From assembly GCA_018369555.1 (NCBI GenBank), contig JAGZCC010000083.1, positions 1 to 7,691 on the forward strand: DNA of 7,691 nt. Reading direction: 5' to 3'. Each line of letters begins with the position of its first letter. The first letter of the stretch is position 1. Both the position numbers and the translations under genes were made by a program. Source of the DNA: Thomasclavelia spiroformis (GTDB lineage: Bacteria > Bacillota_I > Bacilli_A > Erysipelotrichales > Coprobacillaceae). This document shows positions 1 to 5,493 of the stretch, in pieces. The notes below the pieces were generated by a model. That model was not told the origin of the DNA, did no database searches, and saw nothing but the letters and a program-made list of their open reading frames with translations.

Positions 1-2
1 AA

Positions 3-95
3 TATGGAAAAAATGCTGTATTAAAAGGTATGAATTTAGTAGTTGGAGCAACTGGCAAAGACAGAAACAACACTATTGGGGGACATAAAGCGTGA
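3..95 (+). CDS. 3' end of an unidentified ORF (partial)
   Basis: The frame that opens at base 3 is uninterrupted to a TGA at 93-95 and gives 30 residues ending in GKDRNNTIGGHKA. The start lies outside the window. The polar, Gly-rich tail looks like a genuine C-terminus and not random frame, and the next gene downstream is phage-like, so a phage or integrative-element origin is plausible. I do not recognise the family and assign no function. With so little sequence it could also be a remnant, like its neighbours. Confidence 0.4.
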   Translation, partial: YGKNAVLKGMNLVVGATGKDRNNTIGGHKA

Positions 96-120
96 GTGAT
101 ATACAATTCGCTATAAATAG

Positions 121-149
121 TCGACGATGTAATACAATAGGTTTATAAT
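121..149 (+). promoter_or_regulatory. Candidate promoter of the broken zinc-ribbon gene
   Basis: TCGACG (121-126, 4 of 6 to TTGACA) is separated by 17 bp from a perfect TATAAT (144-149). It would start transcription near 156, ahead of the GGGAGA ribosome binding site at 175-180 and the ATG at 190. In AT-rich DNA a TATAAT alone means little; the correct spacing and position are what support it. Confidence 0.4.
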
Positions 150-189
150 AAAACGTAAGAGTTATAGTAAAAAAGGGAGAAATACCTAT

Positions 190-596
190 ATGAAAAAAAT
201 GTGTTGTTTGTGGAAAGGAATTTAATTCTAAAAATGGAATAATAAACTGTTCGGATATATGTTACGAAATAAGAAATAAAGAACGTTAAAATAATGGGTT
301 GATAGGACAGAATAAATTAAAAAGAGAGCATAAGAAATGTCCTGTATGCGGGTAAAAATTTGAGGTAAAAAAAGCAATCTTGTCTTTGCGTGGTCTTTCA
401 TTTGCAGATTACGCACGTAAGTTAAGAATAACACCACAAGCCTTAAATACAAAAAAAGAGAAATAACGTTTATAAAATAAGTAATCTGATTGAATTTGGA
501 GAATTGACGAATGCAAAATTAGTATTTATTGATGAAGAAACAAATGAAATTTTGATAAAGTTTAATAAAGAAGATCTAAATGAAGAGGAAAAATAA
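190..596 (+). pseudogene. Broken gene: zinc-ribbon part followed by phage-type HTH protein
   Basis: After a GGGAGA ribosome binding site (175-180) the ATG at 190 runs into A7 (193-199) and stops early. With six A instead of seven it reads MKKCVVCGKEFNSKNG, then NCSDIC: a CxxC-x12-CxxxC zinc ribbon (Cys codons at 200, 209, 248, 260). The same frame continues through TAA at 287 and TAA at 353 and includes a second ribbon start, KKCPVCG, whose second Cys pair is missing. It then gives AILSLRGLSFADYARKLRI, a small helix-turn-helix protein of phage type. A second A7 (451-457) shifts the frame; removing one A restores a reading frame through NLIEFGELTNAKLVFIDE to the stop at 594-596. So there are two one-base insertions in A-runs and two nonsense codons. 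The missing Cys pair suggests two neighbouring genes joined by a deletion. A frameshift-tolerant expressed gene or sequencing errors in A-runs are less likely, because nonsense codons are present too. Confidence 0.65.
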
Positions 597-665
597 AAAA
601 AGAATTTTTAAGTTGAGCCTGTAAATTATTTTGTGTAAAGTCTATTTCAATGATAGAATTTGATG

Positions 666-702
666 AGTAACTGTATTGAGTAATCACACAGTTACTTTTT
701 TT
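666..702 (+). terminator. Rho-independent terminator
   Basis: AGTAACTGT (666-674) and ACAGTTACT (688-696) are perfect 9-base arms around a 13-base loop, followed directly by a T run to 702. It lies 70 bases after the stop of the broken gene at 190-596 and would end that transcript, separating the remnant from the region to the right. Confidence 0.75.
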
Positions 703-740
703 ATATCATATCATAATATATTTAATTGTAAATGTTCTCG

Positions 741-1168
741 TTAAAGCCTCCCTTCAAAAATGATTTGAAGACTAGAATATATAACACACCAATTACCATA
801 TGAGACATTCCATTTACTTGTTATTTTATCCTGAGCTAAGTACAAAGTTTTAAATAAACTTTCAGAGAGTGTAAATAACTCCAGTATATAAAATTCTAAC
901 TATTTCACCTGTCTATTTGACAAGGGGGTATCAAATATAATCGTAATACATGATTTATCTACTTCTGCTTTATTAATGTAATGAATTTTATCATAACTGG
1001 ATTTACACATGCTTTATATATTACTTCGTTAACTTCTACATCTTTACTCTTTATCTTGACATAAAATATTTTTTAATTTGCATTACCATCTATTATAAAA
1101 TTACTTCTTCTATAATCATATTTGTGATCTTTAACTTTTCTTTCCTTCTTATTTCTTGATGTGTAAGA
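741..1168 (-). pseudogene. Decayed ORF resembling integrative-element sigma-like regulators
   Basis: Read on the minus strand, 1168 to 1076 gives a basic stretch with KKERKVKDHKYDYRRSNF and IIDGNAN, then a TAA (1075-1073). The same frame resumes with KIFYVKIKSKDVEVNEVIYK to a TAG at 961-959. A neighbouring frame from 974 continues with NKAEVDKSCITIIFDTPLSN, is stopped at 902-900, and then stays open to a TAA at 743-741. The pattern 'YVK(V/I)..K.VEV...VY' followed by 'K.EV..S' and 'DTPL' resembles, from memory, the N-terminal part of small sigma-70-like proteins encoded by Tn916-type and similar integrative elements. The last third (899-741) is not recognisable, although it contains a leucine-rich ELFTLSESLFKTLYLAQDK stretch. 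At least two nonsense codons and one frameshift mean it cannot be functional. The N-terminal boundary is uncertain. Confidence 0.4.
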
Positions 1169-1190
1169 TGGAAATAGGAGGTTAACGATT

Positions 1191-1217
1191 ATGTTCCATA
1201 AAAAATCTATCTTTTAA
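1191..1217 (+). other. Nine-codon mini-ORF behind a strong SD (doubtful)
   Basis: AGGAGG at 1176-1181 is a perfect Shine-Dalgarno site 9 bases before ATG at 1191, but the frame (MFHKKSIF) ends at TAA 1215-1217. It may be the surviving start of a deleted gene or chance. No convincing promoter precedes it, and it overlaps the start of the minus-strand remnant. Confidence 0.2.
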
Positions 1218-1376
1218 TTATTTAATGAAGAGTGAATTTATATGGATTAATTAAACATTTGAATATGAATATATGAACTAAAAGATGAATTATTCTGTAT
1301 AATCTTATCCACTTATTCTATACCTTATAGATATATATTGTAATTAGTGAAACTTTTATTTAGAGTTTTAATTAAC
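1218..1376. other. AT-rich spacer without a recognised gene
   Basis: I see no coding frame on either strand. A TATAAT occurs at 1298-1303 but has no good -35 partner (nearest is GAACTA at 1275-1280). The stretch separates the decayed accessory DNA on the left from the operon control region on the right. Confidence 0.5.
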
Positions 1377-1414
1377 AATGTTCAGAATTATTATTAACCC
1401 AAATAAAATGTTCA
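1377..1414 (+). promoter_or_regulatory. Direct repeat AATGTTCA, 30 bp apart: candidate activator boxes
   Basis: AATGTTCA occurs at 1377-1384 and 1407-1414. The 30-bp period places both copies on nearly the same face of the helix. The second copy overlaps the predicted -35 element (1411-1416) and sits inside an inverted repeat, AAAATG-TTCA-CATTTT (1405-1420). This is a plausible site for the PRD activator encoded at the operon end. The TTCA cores are also parts of two tandem promoter-like arrays, so the repeat could instead reflect duplicated promoters (TTCAGA at 1381, 17 bp, TAAAAT at 1404-1409). Confidence 0.4.
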
Positions 1415-1439
1415 CATTTTTGTTAACCATGTGTGTAAT
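1411..1439 (+). promoter_or_regulatory. Predicted operon promoter
   Basis: TTCACA (1411-1416, 5 of 6 to consensus), a 17-bp spacer and TGTAAT (1434-1439, 5 of 6) form the best sigma-A-like promoter ahead of the EIIA gene. The predicted start is near 1446, leaving a leader of about 97 bases. It lies among the AATGTTCA boxes, the GTTAAC at 1422-1427 and the palindrome at 1444-1462, as expected for a regulated promoter. Confidence 0.55.
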
Positions 1440-1443
1440 TTCC

Positions 1444-1462
1444 ATCATGAATAATTCATGAT
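1444..1462. promoter_or_regulatory. Perfect palindrome at the predicted start: candidate operator
   Basis: ATCATGAAT-A-ATTCATGAT is a perfect 9-base inverted repeat with a single central base. It covers the predicted transcription start (about 1446), a classical place for a repressor. The arms are too close for an RNA hairpin of the usual kind unless the innermost bases open. The binding protein is unknown; no dimeric repressor gene is visible in the window. Confidence 0.5.
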
Positions 1463-1480
1463 AATATTTAAATGTAAAGA

Positions 1481-1525
1481 AGATAAATCGTTTGGATCCG
1501 AGAAAATTAATTTTCACGATTATCT
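1481..1525 (+). promoter_or_regulatory. Leader stem-loop before the first ribosome binding site
   Basis: AGATAAATCGT (1481-1491) can pair with ACGATTATCT (1516-1525) with one bulged A. The loop contains the perfect palindrome GAAAATTAATTTTC (1502-1515), which can form an inner stem. The structure ends 4 bases before the AAGGAGGG ribosome binding site (1530-1537). No T run follows, so it is not a terminator. It might affect translation or mRNA stability, or serve as a protein-binding site at the DNA level. It does not match a BglG-type RNA antiterminator that I can recognise. Confidence 0.4.
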
Positions 1526-1542
1526 GAGTAAGGAGGGAATAA

Positions 1543-1998
1543 ATGTTTTTTGAGGAAAGGGTAGCATTGTTCGGTGTTGAAGCCTCATCTTCAGAAGAGG
1601 TAATAAAAATTGCAGCTGATGAATTATATAAAAGAGGTATTGTTAAAGAGGACTTTTATGAACACGTAATGCTAAGAGAGAAAGAGTTTCCAACAGGATT
1701 AGCAACAGCTAAGTATGGAGTCGCAATTCCACATACAGACTCAAAATATGTTAATCGTTCGCAGATTGAATTTATATCATTGAAATCACCAGTAAAGTTT
1801 AAAAATATGGGAGATGTATCAGAAGATATAGAAGTTACTCATATTTTTATGATTGCAATGAGCCAATCACATGAACAGTCTGAAACATTAACGAAACTCA
1901 TGGGAATGTTTGCTGATGAAGAGTTGATGCAGAAAATGTATGAATGTTCTTCTAAGGATGAATATGAGAGTATTTTACAAGAGAAAGGATTAATTTAA
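1543..1998 (+). CDS. PTS EIIA component, galactitol/fructose type
   Basis: Cytoplasmic phosphocarrier that takes phosphate from HPr and passes it to the EIIB encoded at 3359. The 151 residues cover one PTS EIIA type 2 domain (fructose/mannitol/galactitol superfamily) with nothing added. The signature GVAIPHTD places the phosphorylated histidine at His64, and His110 in MSQSHEQSE matches the second conserved histidine of the family. The start ATG has a strong AAGGAGGG site (1530-1537) 5 bases upstream. It is the first gene of the operon and is followed 16 bases later by the EIIC gene. The order A-C-B differs from the A-B-C order of E. coli gat. The family assignment is firm; the sugar cannot be read from this subunit. 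Confidence 0.93.
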   Translation: MFFEERVALFGVEASSSEEVIKIAADELYKRGIVKEDFYEHVMLREKEFPTGLATAKYGVAIPHTDSKYVNRSQIEFISLKSPVKFKNMGDVSEDIEVTHIFMIAMSQSHEQSETLTKLMGMFADEELMQKMYECSSKDEYESILQEKGLI

Positions 1999-2014
1999 GT
2001 CGAGGAGAAGAAAT

Positions 2015-3340
2015 ATGATTGAAACATTTATGAATATATTTATGAGCTTAGGTTCTTCGGTATTTATTCCAGCAATAATTATTATCTTAGGTTTGATATT
2101 AAAAATGAAGCCAGGTAAAGCGATTGTTGCTGGGTTAACAATTGGTATTGGATTTATTGGATTAAGTATGGTCACTGGAGTGATGACAGATGCTTTAGGA
2201 CCAGCTATTGAATTAATGGTCGAAAAATATGGATTATCATTAAGTATTATGGATTTGGGTAGTGGTACCGCAGGACCAGTTGCATTTTCAACAACAATGG
2301 GTATAGTTATTATTCCGATTGCATTTGCAATCAACATTGTATTGGTTTATTTAGGATTGACAAAAACATTCAATGTTGATGTTTGGAACTTATGGCAACC
2401 TGCATTAATTGGAATTATGGTGTGGGGAATTACGGATAGTTTTTTGATTGGTGTTCTTTCAATGATTCCAGCATTCTTAATTGAATTAATTTTAGCTGAT
2501 TTAGCAACTCCATTTATGACTGATTTCTATGGTTTTCCTGGGATGACATGTACACACATTATGGCAAATGCGGGATTGGTATTAGCCGTACCATTAAATT
2601 GGTTATTTGATAAAATTCCAGGTTTAAATAAAATTGAAGTAAATCCTGAAAAAATTCAGGAAAAGTTTGGGGTAATTGGTGATCCAATTATAATTGGATT
2701 CGTAATTGGTCTAATTATTGGTGCATTAGCAGGATATGAAGTACCTAAAATGTTGACATTAGGTGTACAGATGGCTGCAGTATTAAAAATTATGCCAAAA
2801 ATGGTTTCATTATTTATGGAAGGCTTAACGCCTGTCGCAGATGCAACTAAAGAATTTACTGCAAAATATATGGGTGGTAGAGAGGTTAATATTGGAATGG
2901 ATGCTGCTTTAGTGGTTGGTAATTCATCTGTAATGTCTACGGCTTTATTAATGATTCCAATTACTCTTTTAATTGGTGTTATTCTTCCAGGAAATAAGGT
3001 ATTACCATTTGGAGATTTACCAACATTAGTATTTGCATTAGCCTTAATGGTTGCAGGATTTAGAGGAAATGTTTTTAGAAGTGTATTAGGATGTTCAATT
3101 TATACTATAACTATGCTTTATGCAGCTACTTATTTAGCACCAGCATTAACTACTGCTTATCATATTGCAGGATATGAAATTGGTAGTGGTATGATTTCTT
3201 ATGTATCAGCAGGATTATGGCCAAATGCATTGCTTGTATTTGTTGCTAACATTTTAAGTGTACCAGGATTATTAATTTTAACAGCAGTTGCATTAGGCGT
3301 ATTATACTATGTAAATAAAATTCGTAAAGCGCAGGCTTAA
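2015..3340 (+). CDS. PTS EIIC permease, galactitol (GatC) family
   Basis: Integral membrane transport channel of the PTS. It moves the sugar across the membrane while EIIB phosphorylates it. The 441 residues compare with about 450 for E. coli GatC, and similarity is visible along the whole length: KPGKAIVAGLTIGIGFIG near residue 32, FNVDVWNLW near 118, IPGLNKI near 202, IGFVIGLIIGALAGYEV near 228, and LPFGDLPT at 330-337. Many hydrophobic segments alternate with short loops (about 14-31, 36-57, 93-115, 129-163, 225-245, 303-326, 335-375, 395-435). In the region where GatC has GIAIPHGTSAY this protein has GMTCTHIMANA, keeping His181 but changing its surroundings, so the substrate need not be galactitol. 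The ribosome binding site GAGGAGA lies 7-13 bases before the ATG. The gene sits between the EIIA and EIIB genes. Confidence 0.93.
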   Translation: MIETFMNIFMSLGSSVFIPAIIIILGLILKMKPGKAIVAGLTIGIGFIGLSMVTGVMTDALGPAIELMVEKYGLSLSIMDLGSGTAGPVAFSTTMGIVIIPIAFAINIVLVYLGLTKTFNVDVWNLWQPALIGIMVWGITDSFLIGVLSMIPAFLIELILADLATPFMTDFYGFPGMTCTHIMANAGLVLAVPLNWLFDKIPGLNKIEVNPEKIQEKFGVIGDPIIIGFVIGLIIGALAGYEVPKMLTLGVQMAAVLKIMPKMVSLFMEGLTPVADATKEFTAKYMGGREVNIGMDAALVVGNSSVMSTALLMIPITLLIGVILPGNKVLPFGDLPTLVFALALMVAGFRGNVFRSVLGCSIYTITMLYAATYLAPALTTAYHIAGYEIGSGMISYVSAGLWPNALLVFVANILSVPGLLILTAVALGVLYYVNKIRKAQA

Positions 3341-3358
3341 TAAATAGAGGTGAAAAAA

Positions 3359-3649
3359 ATGAAAAGAATTATGATTATATGTGGTGCAGGACATGCAACT
3401 TCAACAGTGGTGAGAACTAAAGTTGAAAGCTGGTTAAAAAAAGAAGGATTAACTAATGAAGTTGAGGTAATGCAATCTTCAATAAGTGCACAGACAAAAG
3501 ATATTGCTGAGGGAAAATATGATATTGTAATTAGCACAACACAAGTACCAGAAAGCATTAAAGATAAGGTTATTATGGGATTGGGACTTTTAACTGGTTT
3601 TGGGACTGAACAAGTATTTGCACAAGTAAAAGAAAGACTGGGGAAATAG
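3359..3649 (+). CDS. PTS EIIB component, galactitol (GatB) type
   Basis: Cytoplasmic phosphotransfer subunit of about 96 residues that takes phosphate from EIIA and gives it to the sugar bound in EIIC. MKRIMIICGAGHATST carries the phosphorylated cysteine (Cys8) at the start of the P-loop, and the rest matches the length and fold order of GatB (about 94 residues), including ISTTQVPE and MGLGLLTGFGTEQV near the C-terminus. A GTG at 3350 in the same frame would add three residues, but it falls inside the AGAGG ribosome binding site (3346-3350). The ATG at 3359 is at the right distance, so I take that start. The stop is one base before the YjbQ start, which implies translational coupling to that unexpected neighbour. 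Confidence 0.9.
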   Translation: MKRIMIICGAGHATSTVVRTKVESWLKKEGLTNEVEVMQSSISAQTKDIAEGKYDIVISTTQVPESIKDKVIMGLGLLTGFGTEQVFAQVKERLGK

Positions 3650-3650
3650 C

Positions 3651-4163
3651 ATGGCAGTATTTCATAAAGAAATCAATCTTACCACTATAGCTAATCGACC
3701 ATCATATCATGATGTTACAGCAGATGTAATGGAAGCATTAGCTATCAGTGGCATTCAGGACGGGATTTGTGTTGTATCTAGCCCACATACAACTTGTGCA
3801 GTCTTTTTTGAAGAATTTATGCATGACAAGAATTATTATGGTGACGAATTCTTACAAGTCGATTTGAATGAAACTTTAGATAAAATTATTCCAGTCCAAA
3901 CAACAGAAGGACAATATCATAGTCCTGGTCCAGAGCATATTGCATATGGTATGGCAAAAACAGATCCGGATTATCCAGCAAAAGAATGGACTATGTTAAA
4001 TACCGATGGACATTTGAGATCTACATTATTAGGAGCAAGTGAAACATTGATTATTAAAGATGGAAACCTATTAAATGGTAAAGTAGGTTATATCTATTTT
4101 GTTGATTTTGATCAAACAAGAGAACGTAGAAGAAAATGTAATATTGTCATTATGGGAGAATAA
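3651..4163 (+). CDS. YjbQ/UPF0047 family protein (putative secondary thiamine-phosphate synthase)
   Basis: Soluble protein of the YjbQ (UPF0047) family. Members have been annotated as 'secondary thiamine-phosphate synthase' from weak complementation data, but the true reaction of most is not established. The hallmarks are visible: SSPHTTCAVFFEE (His46) where the family has a HTT/HTS motif, DGHLRSTLLGASETL (His121) where it has the 'H.(K/R).(S/T)L.G.S' motif, and GYIYFVDFDQTRERRRK (147-162) matching the C-terminal 'IYF.(D/E)FD..R.R' signature. At 170 residues it is about 30 longer than the usual 130-140, with extra sequence between residues 57 and 115. It starts one base after the EIIB stop, and its stop is two bases before the SIS start, so it is co-translated with sugar genes. 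That suggests a role in the same pathway, perhaps on a sugar phosphate. This is inference. Confidence 0.85.
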   Translation: MAVFHKEINLTTIANRPSYHDVTADVMEALAISGIQDGICVVSSPHTTCAVFFEEFMHDKNYYGDEFLQVDLNETLDKIIPVQTTEGQYHSPGPEHIAYGMAKTDPDYPAKEWTMLNTDGHLRSTLLGASETLIIKDGNLLNGKVGYIYFVDFDQTRERRRKCNIVIMGE

Positions 4164-4165
4164 AA

Positions 4166-4762
4166 ATGATTAAAAATATTATTAAAAATGTTATTGAAGC
4201 GGAAAGTAATGAATTAAAAAAATTGACAGAATCATTAGATTATGATGTAGTAAATACATTGATTGATAGAATTCAAAATATAAAAGGTAATATCTTTATA
4301 ACTGGATGTGGTACATCTGCAATGGCTGCAAAAAAAATTGTTCATACTATGCAAGTAGTGAATCAAAAAGTTTTCTATTTAAACCCATCAGATGCAGTGC
4401 ATGGAGGAATTGGAGCGATTGGAAAAGATGACATTGTCATTATGATTTCTAAAGGAGGAAGTACAAATGAGTTATGTTCTTTTTTAGGAAACCTAAAAAG
4501 CAAAGAGGCCTTCATTGTATATGTAGGAGAAAATGAAAATTCAACAATTGGAAAATCAGCAGATTTATTCTTGAAAATTAAAATTGAAAAAGAGCCAGAT
4601 GAATATAATATGTTGGCAACTGCTAGTACATTAGCTACTATTTCAGTTTTTGATGCGATTGCAATATATATAGAAAAGAATTCAGCTTTCTCTCAAAAAG
4701 TATTTTTGGAAAATCACCCAAGTGGTGATGTAGGTGATCGCTTGAACGCCATCATTAAGTAA
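4166..4762 (+). CDS. SIS-domain sugar-phosphate isomerase, KdsD/GutQ-like without CBS domains
   Basis: Predicted cytoplasmic aldose-ketose phosphate isomerase. The 198 residues form one SIS domain and align by eye over their length with the isomerase half of E. coli KdsD (arabinose-5-phosphate isomerase). The GCGTS loop is at 47-51, DAVHGGIGAIGKDDIVIMIS at about 76-95, KSADLFLKI at 130-138, and HPSGDVGDRL at 184-193 matches KdsD HPGGALGRKL. KdsD catalytic residues Glu111, Glu152 and His193 correspond to Glu102, Glu143 and His184, and the active-site His of AAHGDLG to His79. KdsD Lys59 is replaced by Thr50. The tandem CBS domains that follow in KdsD and GutQ are absent, as in many catabolic homologues. 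GGGAGA (4154-4159) precedes the ATG. Arabinose-5-P/ribulose-5-P interconversion is the likeliest reaction; a hexose phosphate substrate is possible. Confidence 0.85.
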   Translation: MIKNIIKNVIEAESNELKKLTESLDYDVVNTLIDRIQNIKGNIFITGCGTSAMAAKKIVHTMQVVNQKVFYLNPSDAVHGGIGAIGKDDIVIMISKGGSTNELCSFLGNLKSKEAFIVYVGENENSTIGKSADLFLKIKIEKEPDEYNMLATASTLATISVFDAIAIYIEKNSAFSQKVFLENHPSGDVGDRLNAIIK

Positions 4763-4775
4763 TATAAGGAAAATC

Positions 4776-4800
4776 AAGGGATAGATTGACTCTATCTCTT
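4776..4800 (+). promoter_or_regulatory. Intercistronic stem-loop between SIS and epimerase genes
   Basis: The arms 4776-4785 and 4791-4800 pair over 10 bases, with one G-U pair, around a TTGAC loop. This lies in the largest gap inside the operon (59 bases), 11 bases before the GGAGG site of the epimerase gene. No T run follows, so a terminator is unlikely. A role in mRNA processing or stability is possible. Confidence 0.4.
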
Positions 4801-4821
4801 CATGCTTTTATGGAGGAAATT

Positions 4822-5481
4822 ATGATTATAGCACCATCATTATTAAATTCGAATATATATGATATTCAAGAAACTGTAAAAATCGCTAAAATTGCAGGAG
4901 ATAATTATTTGCATATAGATGTTATGGATGGTAATTTTGTCCCAATGCAAGCTTTTGGTGGAAAGATAGTAACTGATTTAAAAAAGAAAACTGATTTAAT
5001 ATTAGATGTTCATTTAATGATTAATAATCCAGAGTTACATATAGAAGAATATAAAGATGCAGATATTATTACAGTTCATGAAGAAAGCACTAAACAATTG
5101 TATAATTGTTTAAATCAAATTAAGAATCTTGGTATAAAAGCGGGAGTGGCTATTAATCCAGGCACTCCAGTTAATACACTTACAGAGGTTTTAAATTTGG
5201 TAGATCAAGTATTAGTTATGACAGTAAATCCGGCAATGTTAGGTGAAAGATTTATAAAAAATTCTGTCAAAAAAATAATGGAATTAAAAGAAATAAAGGA
5301 AAACAGTAATTATTTGTTTGATATTGAGGCAGATGGAAATATTAATGAAGAAACAATAATCCTATGCCATAGTTCAGGTGCAAATATTTTTGTGTCTGGT
5401 GGATATGTATTTGGTCACAATAATCCTGAATTGAGAATTAAGAAATTGAAAAATATACTCAGTAATGGTAAAGTTGAATAA
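4822..5481 (+). CDS. Ribulose-phosphate 3-epimerase family protein
   Basis: TIM-barrel epimerase of the RPE/allulose-6-phosphate epimerase family, about 219 residues. Ordered motifs: APSLLNSN at 4-11, HIDVMDGNFVP at 31-41, LDVHLMI at 61-67, TVHEES at 84-89, GVAINPGTPV at 108-117, VMTVNP at 132-137, EADGN at 169-173, and a C-terminal FVSGGYVFG phosphate-binding strand. The four metal/catalytic positions of the family (His31, Asp33, His64, Asp171) are all kept. The flexible loop that is usually PGFGGQ (AlsE: PGFAGQ) reads PAMLGE (137-142), and the usual EVDGG is EADGN, so substrate preference may differ from housekeeping Rpe. An upstream TTG (4786) in frame would add 12 residues, but it lies in a hairpin loop; the ATG at 4822 has GGAGG 5 bases before it and gives the standard family N-terminus. 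It probably acts after the SIS isomerase. Confidence 0.87.
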   Translation: MIIAPSLLNSNIYDIQETVKIAKIAGDNYLHIDVMDGNFVPMQAFGGKIVTDLKKKTDLILDVHLMINNPELHIEEYKDADIITVHEESTKQLYNCLNQIKNLGIKAGVAINPGTPVNTLTEVLNLVDQVLVMTVNPAMLGERFIKNSVKKIMELKEIKENSNYLFDIEADGNINEETIILCHSSGANIFVSGGYVFGHNNPELRIKKLKNILSNGKVE

Positions 5482-5493
5482 AGGAATGATTCT

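Noticed and set aside
228..452. Minus-strand 74-residue frame rich in Phe, Leu and Tyr
   Set aside because: It lies opposite the recognisable zinc-ribbon/HTH remnant, has no ribosome binding site, and its composition is what the antisense of Lys/Glu-rich coding DNA gives.
1483..1498. Possible CcpA (cre) site around AAATCGTTTGG
   Set aside because: It keeps the central CG and a few flanking A/T positions but lacks the outer TG...CA bases of the consensus.
1481..1525. BglG-type RNA antiterminator (RAT) and attenuator
   Set aside because: A stem exists, but no T run follows and no overlapping terminator stem is visible. The encoded regulator has a DNA-binding N-terminus instead of a CAT RNA-binding domain.
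1990..2337. Minus-strand 115-residue frame
   Set aside because: It is antisense to the start of the clearly homologous EIIC gene, with repetitive Ile/Pro/Asn composition and no start signal.
3337..3558. Minus-strand 73-residue frame
   Set aside because: It is antisense to the EIIB gene, which has the catalytic Cys motif and family length.
4786..4821. TTG start for the epimerase
   Set aside because: It falls in the loop of a hairpin without a proper ribosome binding site, and the ATG at 4822 has GGAGG and the standard family N-terminus.
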